The notes under the pieces are model-generated. The model was not told the DNA's origin. It searched no databases and saw only the letters and a list, made by a program, of their open reading frames with translations. Below are positions 37,820 to 46,075 of a DNA stretch of 51,342 bases, piece after piece; the first letter of the stretch is position 1, and each line of letters begins with the position of its first letter. The position numbers and the translations under genes are program-made. The stretch is from Variovorax sp. KK3 (lineage in GTDB: Bacteria > Pseudomonadota > Gammaproteobacteria > Burkholderiales > Burkholderiaceae_C), in NCBI RefSeq assembly GCF_001984055.1, contig NZ_LYVO01000047.1, positions 1-51,342 on the forward strand, read 5' to 3'.

Positions 37820-40738
37820 TCACTGGCACGCTTCGCACGTCGGATCGTCGACGCCGCAGAACGCGATGTCGGTTGCGGGCATCGCGTTGAGCTGTGCCTT
37901 CGCAGCGGCAGCCGCTGCGTCGAGCGCGCTCATGCCGGACGACGACTCGCCGCCCGCACCCGACGACACCGCGTTGAGCCGGCCCGATTGCACGGTCGAC
38001 TTCTCCGCATGCGTCGCGCTCTGCGTGCGCAGGTAGTAAGTGGTCTTCAGGCCGCGCAGCCACGCGAGCTTGTAGGTGTCGTCGAGCTTCTTGCCCGATG
38101 CGCCCGCCATGTAGATGTTGAGCGACTGCGCCTGGTCGATCCACTTCTGGCGCCGCGCAGCGGCTTCCACGAGCCACGTGGTCTCGACTTCGAAGGCGGT
38201 GGCGTAGAGCGCTTTCACGTCCTGCGGCACGCGGTCGATCGGGCGCAGCGAGCCGTCGAAGTGCTTGAGGTCCATCACCATCACGTCGTCCCACAGGCCC
38301 AGGCGCTTGAGGTCGCGCACCAGGTAATGGTTGATGACGGTGAACTCGCCGGAGAGGTTGGACTTGACCGAGAGGTTGCCGAAGCAGGGCTCGATCGAGG
38401 CGTCCACGCCGATGATGTTCGAGATGGTGGCGGTCGGCGCGATGGCGACGCAGTTGGAGTTGCGCATGCCGTCGGCCTTGATCTTCTGGCGCAGGGCGTC
38501 CCAGTCGAGCGTGGCCGAGCGGTCCACTTCGACGTAGCCGCCGCGTGCGCGCTCCAGCAGGTCGAGCGTGTCGGGCGGCAGCACGCCCTTGTCCCACAGC
38601 GAGCCCTTGTAGCTCGAGTACTTGCCGCGCTCGCGCGCCAGCTCGGTCGAGGCCCAGTAGGCGTGGTAGCAGATGGCTTCCATCGACTCGTCGGCGAATT
38701 GCACGGCTTCGTGCGAGGCGTAGGGAACGCGCAGTTCGTACAGCGCGTCCTGGAAGCCCATCACGCCCAGGCCGACCGGGCGGTGGCGCAGGTTGGAGTC
38801 ACGCGCCTTCTTGACCGCGTAGTAGTTGATGTCGATCACGTTGTCGAGCATGCGCATCGCGGTGGAGACGGTGCGCTTGAGCTTCTCCTGGTCGACCTTG
38901 CCGTCCTTCAGGTGCTGCAGCAGGTTGACCGAGCCCAGGTTGCAGACGGCCGTTTCGCTGTCGCTGGTGTTGAGCGTGATCTCGGTGCACAGGTTCGACG
39001 AATGGACCACGCCGGCATGCTGCTGGGGCGAGCGCACGTTGCAGGCGTCCTTGAACGTGATCCACGGATGCCCGGTCTCGAACAGCATCGTGAGCATCTT
39101 GCGCCACAGGTCGGAGGCCGGCAGCGTCTTGCTGGGCTTGATGTCGCCACGCGCGGCCTTCTCTTCGTACGCCACGTAGGCGGCTTCGAAGTCGGCGCCG
39201 AACAGGTCATGCAGGTCCGGCACGCTCGAGGGCGAGAACAAGGTCCAGTTGCCCTTTTCCATCACGCGGCGCATGAACAGGTCGGGGATCCAGTTGGCCG
39301 TGTTCATGTCGTGGGTGCGGCGGCGGTCGTCGCCGGTGTTCTTGCGCAGCTCCAGGAATTCCTCGATGTCCAGGTGCCAGCTCTCCAGGTAGGTGCAGAC
39401 CGCGCCCTTGCGCTTGCCGCCCTGGTTCACCGCGACGGCGGTGTCGTTCACCACCTTGAGGAAGGGCACGACGCCCTGCGATTCGCCGTTGGTGCCCTTG
39501 ATGTGGCTGCCCAGCGCACGCACGCGGGTCCAGTCGTTGCCCAGGCCGCCGGCGAACTTCGACAGCAGGGCGTTTTCCTTGATCGACTCGTAGATGCCGT
39601 CCAGGTCGTCCGGCACGGTGGTCAGGTAGCAGCTGGACAGCTGCGAGCGAAGCGTGCCGCTGTTGAACAGCGTCGGGGTGCTGGACATGAAGTCGAACGA
39701 GGACAGCACCTCGTAGAACTCGACGGCGCGCGCTTCGCGGTCGATCTCGTTGAGCGACAGGCCCATGGCCACGCGCATGAAGAACGCCTGCGGCAGCTCG
39801 ATGCGCGACTTGCGCACGTGCAGGAAGTAGCGGTCGTACAGGGTCTGCAGGCCCAGGTAGTCGAACTGCAGGTCGCGCTCGGGCTTGAGCGCGGCGCCCA
39901 GGCGGGCCAGGTCGAACTGAAGCAGCCGCTCATCGAGCAGTTCGTTGTCCACGCCCTTCTTGATGAACTGCGGGAAGTAATCGGCATACACGCCGGCGCG
40001 CTCGGCGGACGGCACTTCGCGGCCGATGATCTCCTTGAAGATCGTGTGCAGCAGCAGGCGCGCGGTGGCGAACGTGTAGTCGGGGTCTTTCTCGATGAGC
40101 GTGCGCGCGGCCAGGATGGACGCTTTGTAGACCTCGTCGAGCGGCACGCCGTCGTACAGGTTGCGCATGGTCTCGGCCACGATCGGGCCGGCGGTGATGC
40201 TGTCGCCCAGGCCCGCGCAGGCGGATTCGATCAAGCCCTTGAGCTCGTTCAGGTCGAGCGCGACGCGTTCGCCGCGGTCCAGCACGTGCAGGGTGGACAC
40301 CGCGATCGGTGCATCCTGCTCGCCCTGGCGCAGGCGCTCCTGCGCGCGGCGTTCGCGGTACAGCACGTAGGCACGCGCGATTTCGTGGTGGCCGCCGCGC
40401 ATCAGGCCGAGCTCGACCTGGTCTTGCACGTCCTCGATGTGGAAGGTGCCGCCGCCCGGGCGCGAGCGCTGCATCGCGCGCACGACGGCCTGGGTCAGCG
40501 TGTCGACCGTCTCGCGCACGCTGGCGGAGGCCGCGCCCTGGGTGCCGTGCACCGCGAGGAAGGCCTTCATCATCGCGATCGCGATCTTGTTGGGCTCGAA
40601 GGGGACGACCGCGCCGTTGCGGCGGATGATCTGGTAGTTGGCGAGTGCACTTCCAGCAGGCGAGCCGGCTTTGTCGTGCTGCGTCGTAGAGGAGGGTACG
40701 GCGCGAGGCGTGGCGGGTTGGTTCAGGGCAGTTTGCAT
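37820..40738 (-). CDS. nrdA: class Ia ribonucleotide reductase, alpha subunit
   Basis: This 972-residue R1 protein makes deoxynucleotides. An ATP-cone allosteric domain opens the protein (YQIIRRNGAVVPFEPNKIA), followed by the ten-stranded barrel with NLCTEITLN, AVCNLGSVNL and the FFLHVRKSRIELPQAFFMR helices, and a C-terminal tail with redox cysteines (FCGVDDPTCEACQ). The ATG at 40738 has GAGGA 5-6 nt upstream. It is longer than E. coli NrdA (761), as in other Burkholderiales. Two NrdR boxes cover the promoter. Confidence 0.96.
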   Translation of the reverse strand: MQTALNQPATPRAVPSSTTQHDKAGSPAGSALANYQIIRRNGAVVPFEPNKIAIAMMKAFLAVHGTQGAASASVRETVDTLTQAVVRAMQRSRPGGGTFHIEDVQDQVELGLMRGGHHEIARAYVLYRERRAQERLRQGEQDAPIAVSTLHVLDRGERVALDLNELKGLIESACAGLGDSITAGPIVAETMRNLYDGVPLDEVYKASILAARTLIEKDPDYTFATARLLLHTIFKEIIGREVPSAERAGVYADYFPQFIKKGVDNELLDERLLQFDLARLGAALKPERDLQFDYLGLQTLYDRYFLHVRKSRIELPQAFFMRVAMGLSLNEIDREARAVEFYEVLSSFDFMSSTPTLFNSGTLRSQLSSCYLTTVPDDLDGIYESIKENALLSKFAGGLGNDWTRVRALGSHIKGTNGESQGVVPFLKVVNDTAVAVNQGGKRKGAVCTYLESWHLDIEEFLELRKNTGDDRRRTHDMNTANWIPDLFMRRVMEKGNWTLFSPSSVPDLHDLFGADFEAAYVAYEEKAARGDIKPSKTLPASDLWRKMLTMLFETGHPWITFKDACNVRSPQQHAGVVHSSNLCTEITLNTSDSETAVCNLGSVNLLQHLKDGKVDQEKLKRTVSTAMRMLDNVIDINYYAVKKARDSNLRHRPVGLGVMGFQDALYELRVPYASHEAVQFADESMEAICYHAYWASTELARERGKYSSYKGSLWDKGVLPPDTLDLLERARGGYVEVDRSATLDWDALRQKIKADGMRNSNCVAIAPTATISNIIGVDASIEPCFGNLSVKSNLSGEFTVINHYLVRDLKRLGLWDDVMVMDLKHFDGSLRPIDRVPQDVKALYATAFEVETTWLVEAAARRQKWIDQAQSLNIYMAGASGKKLDDTYKLAWLRGLKTTYYLRTQSATHAEKSTVQSGRLNAVSSGAGGESSSGMSALDAAAAAAKAQLNAMPATDIAFCGVDDPTCEACQ

Positions 40739-40815
40739 TCGGTCCTCGGTTGGCAATTCTTGTTGGGGGCGGCGCCGCACTGGCCGGTTGCTCGGCGTGA
40801 GGCGCGCGGCAGGGC

Positions 40816-40863
40816 ACACTATATCTGGGGTCCAAATGGGCTACAACCCACTAGATGTAGTGT
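40816..40863 (-). promoter_or_regulatory. nrdA promoter with two NrdR boxes
   Basis: Two 16-bp NrdR-like boxes lie at 40816-40831 (ACACTATATCTGGGGT on the plus strand) and 40848-40863 (CCACTAGATGTAGTGT), 32 bp apart, about three helix turns. On the minus strand TTGTAG (40846-40841) and TATAGT (40823-40818) are 17 nt apart, an ideal sigma-70 promoter. The boxes overlap both elements, consistent with repression by NrdR when ATP/dATP is high. Confidence 0.82.
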
Positions 40864-41094
40864 TTTCCTTGTAGTTCAATGCACCTACATCCCCGTCGCC
40901 GCCCACGCGCGATGGTGAGCGGCATGCCGTGCCGCGTGGCTGTTGAACCACCTTAACGCGTGCCGCTGTTCATGCGCCCTGCGAGCGCTTTTGGGCCTGA
41001 AAGCCGCATGGTTGCTAGGCAGCATCGCTGCGGGAAACAATTGCGCGCGACCGTCGCGCGCTTGCATCGCGACCGGAGCAGCGATTGAAAAAAT
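40864..41094. other. spacer between the nrdA promoter and ampD
   Basis: With the nrdA leader and promoter this makes 356 nt without a coding gene. Apart from the perfect hairpin at 41043-41061 nothing coding or RNA-like is evident; short open frames lack ribosome sites. Confidence 0.5.
41043..41061 (-). terminator. probable ampD terminator
   Basis: GCGCGCGA and TCGCGCGC make a perfect 8-bp stem with a 3-base loop about 34 nt after the ampD stop. On the minus strand it is followed by AATTGTTT, a modest T-rich run. Confidence 0.5.
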
Positions 41095-41706
41095 TCAGCG
41101 TTGCACTACGGCATCGGGAAACATCGCGCGGTCCCACCCCGTTTGCGATTGCAGCAAGGGCCAGTCGAAGCCGCTGCCCGGGTCTTCCTTGCGGCCTGGC
41201 GCGATGTGTTCGTGGCCGGCGATGAAGGCGATCGGGTAGTGCTGCGCGATCGCGGGGCAGAGGCTCGCCAGCGTCTCGTACTGCGGCGCTTCGAAACCCT
41301 CGCCTTCCAGCCCTTCGAGTTCGATGCCGATCGAGTCGTCGTTGCAGTTGGTGCGCCCACGCCACGACGACGCGCCGGCATGCCAGGCCCGGTCGTCGCA
41401 GCTCACGAACTGCCAGAGTTCGCCATTGCGACGCACGAAAAAATGCGCCGAGACCTCGAGCCCGCGTATGCGCTCGAAGTACGGGTCGGCATCCCAGTCG
41501 AGCCGGTTCGTGAAGAGCTGCTGCACTTCGTCGCCGCCGTAGCGGCCGGGCGGCAGGCTGATCGAATGCAGCACGATCAGGTCGACATGCGCACCGACCG
41601 GCCGTGGTCCGAAATTCGGCGAGTGGAGAGCGCGTGCGAAGCGGTACCAGCCGGCCTGCCAGAGGCCGTCGCCGCCGCTGCGCTCACTCGTCGGCGCCAT
41701 TGCCAT
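41095..41706 (-). CDS. ampD: N-acetylmuramyl-L-alanine amidase AmpD
   Basis: This 203-residue zinc amidase cleaves anhydro-muropeptides in the cytoplasm. Zinc ligands are the His of LHSISLPPG and the His and Asp of AGHEHIAPGRKEDPGSGFDW. Length matches AmpD (about 187-200). The ATG at 41706 lies inside the 3' end of pilR (23-nt overlap); 41700 is an alternative. It acts in recycling with mpl and often affects beta-lactamase induction. Confidence 0.94.
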   Translation of the reverse strand: MAMAPTSERSGGDGLWQAGWYRFARALHSPNFGPRPVGAHVDLIVLHSISLPPGRYGGDEVQQLFTNRLDWDADPYFERIRGLEVSAHFFVRRNGELWQFVSCDDRAWHAGASSWRGRTNCNDDSIGIELEGLEGEGFEAPQYETLASLCPAIAQHYPIAFIAGHEHIAPGRKEDPGSGFDWPLLQSQTGWDRAMFPDAVVQR

Positions 41707-43213
41707 GGTTGTCGTCCCCGCCCGGCGTCGCGATGCCCAGGCGTGCGATGCGATAGCGGATCTGCCGCAGGCTGAGCCCCAGCCGCGCCGCGGCCGCGGT
41801 GCGATTGAAGCCGCTTTCGCGCAGCGCTCGCACCAGGATCTCGCGCTCCTGCTGATCGAGGTAGCTCTGCAGGTCGCTGGGCACGGCCAACGATGCATAG
41901 ACCGGAGGCAACGGGGCCGGCGATTCCGCTGCCGACTGTGCGCCTGGAAGCGCGGCTTCTGGTGCGGGGTCCGCCGGCTGCAGCGCCGCGGGCGCGCCGG
42001 CGATGTCGAGGTGCAGCACGTCGCCATCGCTCAGTGCCACCGCGCGATGCAACAGGTTTTCGAGTTCGCGTACGTTGCCGTGCAAGGGATGCTGCGACAG
42101 CCGGTGCAGCACCTCGGCAGACAGCGCCGGCGCCGGCATCGCGGCGTCGCGCGCGATGCGGGTCAGCAGCGCTTCGCTGAGGGCGGGCAGGTCTTCGCGG
42201 CGTTCGCGCAGCGCCGGCACCGCGATCTCGATGACGTTGAGCCGGTAGAACAGGTCTTGCCGGAACCGCCCCGCCTGCACTTCGGCATGCAGGTCCTTGT
42301 GGGTGGCGCTCACGATGCGCACGTCGACCGCGTCTTCCTGGGTCGAGCCGATCGGCCGCACGCTGCGCTCCTGGATGGCACGCAGCAGCTTGGACTGCAT
42401 GGCCAGCGGCAGGTCGCCGATCTCGTCGAGGAACAGGGTGCCGTCGCGCGCGGCCTGGAAGTAGCCGTCGCGGTCTTGCGCGGAGCCGGTGTAAGAGCCC
42501 TTCCGTGCGCCGAAGAACTCGGCCTCGAGCAGGTTCTCGGGAATCGCGCCGCAATTGACGGCGATGAAAGGCCCGTCGCTGCGCTGGCTGCAGGCATGCA
42601 CCGCGCGTGCGACCAGTTCCTTGCCGGTGCCGGACTCGCCGCGCACCAGCACCGGCGCCATGCCGCGCGCGACCTTGGCGATGCGCGCCTTCACCAGGCG
42701 CATCGGCTCGGAGCTGCCGACCAGCCGTTCGAGCGCGGCCTGGCCGGCGTCGCTCGGCGCGGCGACCGTCGCCTTGCTGGCGCTGTCCTCGACCGGTCGC
42801 ACCGCGCGTGCCGGTGCCACGGATTGCGCCTGCACGGCCGATGCGACCACGCTTCGGAACTGCTTCAGGTCCACCGGCTTGGTCAGGTAGTCGAAGGCGC
42901 CGGCTTTCAGCGCCTCGACCGCGTTCTCGGCCGAGCCGTAGGCGGTCATGACGACGCAGCGCTCGCTGCGCTGTTCCTGCTGTATGCGCTGCAGGATCTC
43001 CAGGCCCAGCCCGTCGGGCAGGCGCATGTCGGTGATCACGGCGTCGAAGCGGCCGGCATCGAGGTGCCGGCGCGCCTCCAACACGCTGCCCGCCGCTTCG
43101 ACGCGGTAGCCTTCGCGCAGCAGCGTGAGTTCGTACAGCGTGCGCAGGTCGGGCTCGTCGTCGACGACCAGGATCTGGACGGTGCGCGGTGCGGACGGAT
43201 GAGAACTGCTCAC
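41684..43213 (-). CDS. pilR: sigma-54 response regulator PilR
   Basis: This 509-residue activator has a receiver domain (VDDEPDLRTLYE; phospho-Asp in VITDMRLPDG), an AAA+ domain with Walker A GESGTGKE and Walker B LFLDEIGD, and a C-terminal Fis-type helix-turn-helix (FNRTAAAARLGLSLRQIRYR). The sigma-54 contact loop reads GSYTGS rather than GAFTGA. It likely controls type IV pili with PilS, whose gene ends 4 nt upstream. No pil structural gene is in the window. Confidence 0.93.
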   Translation of the reverse strand: MSSSHPSAPRTVQILVVDDEPDLRTLYELTLLREGYRVEAAGSVLEARRHLDAGRFDAVITDMRLPDGLGLEILQRIQQEQRSERCVVMTAYGSAENAVEALKAGAFDYLTKPVDLKQFRSVVASAVQAQSVAPARAVRPVEDSASKATVAAPSDAGQAALERLVGSSEPMRLVKARIAKVARGMAPVLVRGESGTGKELVARAVHACSQRSDGPFIAVNCGAIPENLLEAEFFGARKGSYTGSAQDRDGYFQAARDGTLFLDEIGDLPLAMQSKLLRAIQERSVRPIGSTQEDAVDVRIVSATHKDLHAEVQAGRFRQDLFYRLNVIEIAVPALRERREDLPALSEALLTRIARDAAMPAPALSAEVLHRLSQHPLHGNVRELENLLHRAVALSDGDVLHLDIAGAPAALQPADPAPEAALPGAQSAAESPAPLPPVYASLAVPSDLQSYLDQQEREILVRALRESGFNRTAAAARLGLSLRQIRYRIARLGIATPGGDDNHGNGADE

Positions 43214-43217
43214 GGCG

Positions 43218-44909
43218 CTATTGTGTCAGCCCACTTTCGCCGGACAGGAAGGCGATCGCGAACTCGTTGCCCTCGGGCTCGCCCGCGCCCAGCGAGCGGC
43301 GCTCGTAGTTGATGGTGGCGCCATGGCGTTCGCACAGCTCGCGGCACAGGAAGAGCCCGAGCCCGCTGGAGCGGCTTTCCGACGAAAAGAAGGGCTCGAA
43401 AAGATGGCGCTGAACGGCCGGTTCGAGCGGCGCGCCATCGCTCCACACGTGCAGGCCGGCGCCGCCGTAGGCGTTCAGCCGCGTCGTCACCTGGATCGAG
43501 CCCTCGCGCGATCCGGCATAGCGCGCGGCGTTGTCCAGCAGGTTCACCAGGATGCGGCGCAGGTGCTCGATGTCGAAACGCACCGCGCTGCCCCCGGCCG
43601 CAAGCACCAGCTGAACGCCCTGACGCTGCGACTGCTGCACCCATTCCTCGGCCAGCATGCGCACGGCCGGATCGAGCACCAGCTGTTCGCCCAGCGGCAG
43701 CACCCGCTGCTGGCGGGCGCGTGCCACGTCGAGCACGTCGTCGACGATGCGCGCCAGGCGCTGGGCGTTCTGCTGCACCATGCCCGTGAGCTGGCGGTGG
43801 GCCGGATCGACCAGGTCTTCGGCCAGAAGAGCGCTGGCCTGCGCGATCGCCGCCAGCGGGTTTCGGATCTCGTGCGCCACGGCCGCCGACATGCGGCCCA
43901 TGGCGGCCAGCTTTTCGGTGCGGATTCGCGCTTCGAGTTCGCGCAGGTCCTGCAGGAACATCACGCACAGGCTGTCGATGCCGAGCTCCTCGGCGCGCGT
44001 GAGGCGCGTGCGCACACGAACCTCGCGCGGCGAGCCCTGCGCCTGTGCGATGGGCAGTTCGCGTGCCTGCGACGTGCGGCGCGCAAAGGTGTTGCGTGCG
44101 ATCGTCGCCAGCGGTGCCCAGGCCGGATACGCACCCAGCGTGAAGGGCAACGCGAGCTGCGCGAGGCCCTGGCCGAGGATGGTGTCCGCGGCCGGGTTGG
44201 ACGCATGCACTTGGCCCTGCGAGTCGATCACCAGCACGCCTTCGCTGAGCGTCTCGATCACCAGGTCGTTGACCAGTGCGTGCATCTGCGCGGCGCTGCG
44301 GTTGGTTTCTGCCAGCGCCTCCTCGCGCATCAGGCGGCGAGAAAGCTCGTGCGCCAGCAGTGCGACCACGAACAGACCGGTGCCGGTGAGCGCGCCCTGG
44401 ACGAAGCGTGCCGAGGCGTCGGACTGGTCGAACAGCCAGAACCAGCCGGCATGTGCGAGCAGGAGCAGCGCGACCATCGCCGTCGTGCCCATGCCCACCG
44501 TGCCGGTGCCGAGCACCGCACCCATCAGCACCGGCAGCGCGAAGAGCGGTGTGTAGTTGATGCTGCCCGCCTGCAGCAACTGAAGGGCGCTGAAGACCAC
44601 GAGATCGATGCCGACCGTGACCAGCCAGGCCGAGCCGAAGCGGCGGATCGGCGGCCGGAACGTCGCGAAGCGCGCCGTCAACATCGTGGCCAGCAGGTAC
44701 GCACCCGTGATCAGAACGATGGCCGGCCGGGGCGGCTGCCCGAGCGCATAGATCACGCCTTGAAGCAGCAGCAGCACGAGTGCGACGAAGCTGCGCGCGG
44801 TCATGAATCCGCGCCAGAGCCGCTGCAGGGCCGAACTGTCGCCGCGGACCTGGTCGAGCGGCGCCCAATCGGTCGCCGGCTCGGCACGCGACCAGAGGAG
44901 CGGCGTCAT
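43218..44909 (-). CDS. pilS: sensor histidine kinase PilS
   Basis: This 563-residue kinase has about six membrane helices in its first 190 residues, a PAS-like region (around 215-290), the H-box MSAAVAHEIRNPLAAIAQ and ATPase boxes including NLLDNAARYA and SSGLGLFLCRELCERHG. Topology and partner fit PilS. The start at 44909 comes 8 nt after the small protein gene's stop. Frames continuing upstream are shadows. Confidence 0.92.
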   Translation of the reverse strand: MTPLLWSRAEPATDWAPLDQVRGDSSALQRLWRGFMTARSFVALVLLLLQGVIYALGQPPRPAIVLITGAYLLATMLTARFATFRPPIRRFGSAWLVTVGIDLVVFSALQLLQAGSINYTPLFALPVLMGAVLGTGTVGMGTTAMVALLLLAHAGWFWLFDQSDASARFVQGALTGTGLFVVALLAHELSRRLMREEALAETNRSAAQMHALVNDLVIETLSEGVLVIDSQGQVHASNPAADTILGQGLAQLALPFTLGAYPAWAPLATIARNTFARRTSQARELPIAQAQGSPREVRVRTRLTRAEELGIDSLCVMFLQDLRELEARIRTEKLAAMGRMSAAVAHEIRNPLAAIAQASALLAEDLVDPAHRQLTGMVQQNAQRLARIVDDVLDVARARQQRVLPLGEQLVLDPAVRMLAEEWVQQSQRQGVQLVLAAGGSAVRFDIEHLRRILVNLLDNAARYAGSREGSIQVTTRLNAYGGAGLHVWSDGAPLEPAVQRHLFEPFFSSESRSSGLGLFLCRELCERHGATINYERRSLGAGEPEGNEFAIAFLSGESGLTQ

Positions 44910-44917
44910 CGGCAGTC

Positions 44918-45181
44918 TCAGCGGCCGGTCTTCGCCAGCCGATGGGCGACGCTGCAGTACGTCGATTTGTCGAAGTCGTACACCGCATCGGCGCTGGGCA
45001 CATGCAAGCCGCAATGCCGGCAGCGCACCATGGGCATCATCGGCTCCTTGCTGTTGGGCATGTCGTAAACAGGCGGCTTTGGGGGCGCCGCGTGATGCGC
45101 TTCCAACTCCTTGCGGTGGCGCGCATTGCGCCAGGCCCAGATGGCGATCAGCACCACGAGAAGAACCACCAGGTATTTCAT
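44918..45181 (-). CDS. small membrane-anchored Cys-motif protein (PP0621 type)
   Basis: This 87-residue protein has an N-terminal membrane helix (KYLVVLLVVLIAIWAW), a short linker and a C-terminal CRHCGLHVPSADA with a later Cys in STYCSVAHR, which could bind zinc. It corresponds to the PP0621 group found beside pilS. Function is unknown. The ATG overlaps the stop of the ccsA-like gene (ATGA, 45178-45181). Confidence 0.85.
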   Translation of the reverse strand: MKYLVVLLVVLIAIWAWRNARHRKELEAHHAAPPKPPVYDMPNSKEPMMPMVRCRHCGLHVPSADAVYDFDKSTYCSVAHRLAKTGR

Positions 45182-45987
45182 GCCGCCACCCGCCCCAAGA
45201 CGACTTCGAGCACGAAGCGCGAGCCCACGTAGGCCAGAAGAAGAAGCGCCGAACCGGCGTAGAGGACGCGCCGCGCCGCACGACCGCGCCAGCCGAAACG
45301 CGAGCGCCCGACCAGCAGCACCGCGAAAGCGAGCCAGGCCAGCACGGAGAACACTGTCTTGTGGTCCCACTTCCAGCCACGCACGCCGATGCCGTAGAGC
45401 TGCTCGCTGAACAGCAGGCCGGCGAGCAGCGTGGCGGACAGCAGCACGAAGCCGGCGGTGACGAAGCGAAAGGTCAGTCGTTCCATGGTCAGAAGCGGCA
45501 CGCCGGCATGCGGCTCGGCCGCGAGGCGGATCTGTTTTTCAGTGCGGGTCATGATCCAGGCATGGATGACGGCCGCGCCGAAGAGGCCGTATGAAGCGAT
45601 GCCGAGCGCCAGGTGCAGCGGCAGCCAGGGCGAGGCCGATACGTGCAGCGGCGTGCCCGGGAAGACCAGCGCCAGCAGCACCGCCAGCGCGCCCAGCCCT
45701 GCGAGCACGCGCCGCACCTGCAACTGCGGATAGAGGCGGCTTTCGATGGCATACACCGTCATCACCAACCAGGCCGTGACAGAGAGCGCGGGCGCGAAGC
45801 CGAAGCGCGGGTTGCCGCCAGCCAGCGACCAGGCCAGCACGCCGGCGTGCAGCAGCCAGGCCAAGCCGAGCATCCATTGGGTGGCGGGCCGTCCGAGCCA
45901 GGACGATGCGGCAGCGGTCGCGCCGTAGGCCGCGGCTGCGGCGATGCCCAGCGCCACGCCGAGTGGAGAGGGGATCGCTAAAATCAT
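45178..45987 (-). CDS. CcsA/YpjD-like cytochrome c assembly membrane protein
   Basis: This 269-residue protein has about eight membrane helices and the heme-handling family core with WKWDHKTVFSVLAW, and conserved His residues (LPLHLALGIASYG). It resembles CcsA/CcmC but the short YpjD subgroup next to ffh has no proven role in cytochrome assembly. TAAACT (minus strand, 46000-45995) ends 7 nt before the ATG. It is divergent from ffh. Confidence 0.87.
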   Translation of the reverse strand: MILAIPSPLGVALGIAAAAAYGATAAASSWLGRPATQWMLGLAWLLHAGVLAWSLAGGNPRFGFAPALSVTAWLVMTVYAIESRLYPQLQVRRVLAGLGALAVLLALVFPGTPLHVSASPWLPLHLALGIASYGLFGAAVIHAWIMTRTEKQIRLAAEPHAGVPLLTMERLTFRFVTAGFVLLSATLLAGLLFSEQLYGIGVRGWKWDHKTVFSVLAWLAFAVLLVGRSRFGWRGRAARRVLYAGSALLLLAYVGSRFVLEVVLGRVAA

Positions 45988-46075
45988 CGGCCGGAGTTTA
46001 GCCTCTCGCCTTCGCGTATTTCCCGCCAAGGAACGCCTGCTCCCCCACCCACCGATCCCCGCCGCGGGAAGCACC

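Noticed and set aside
37607..40918. Open frame of 1103 codons opposite nrdA
   Set aside because: It is a high-GC shadow; the minus strand carries a full NrdA with all motifs.
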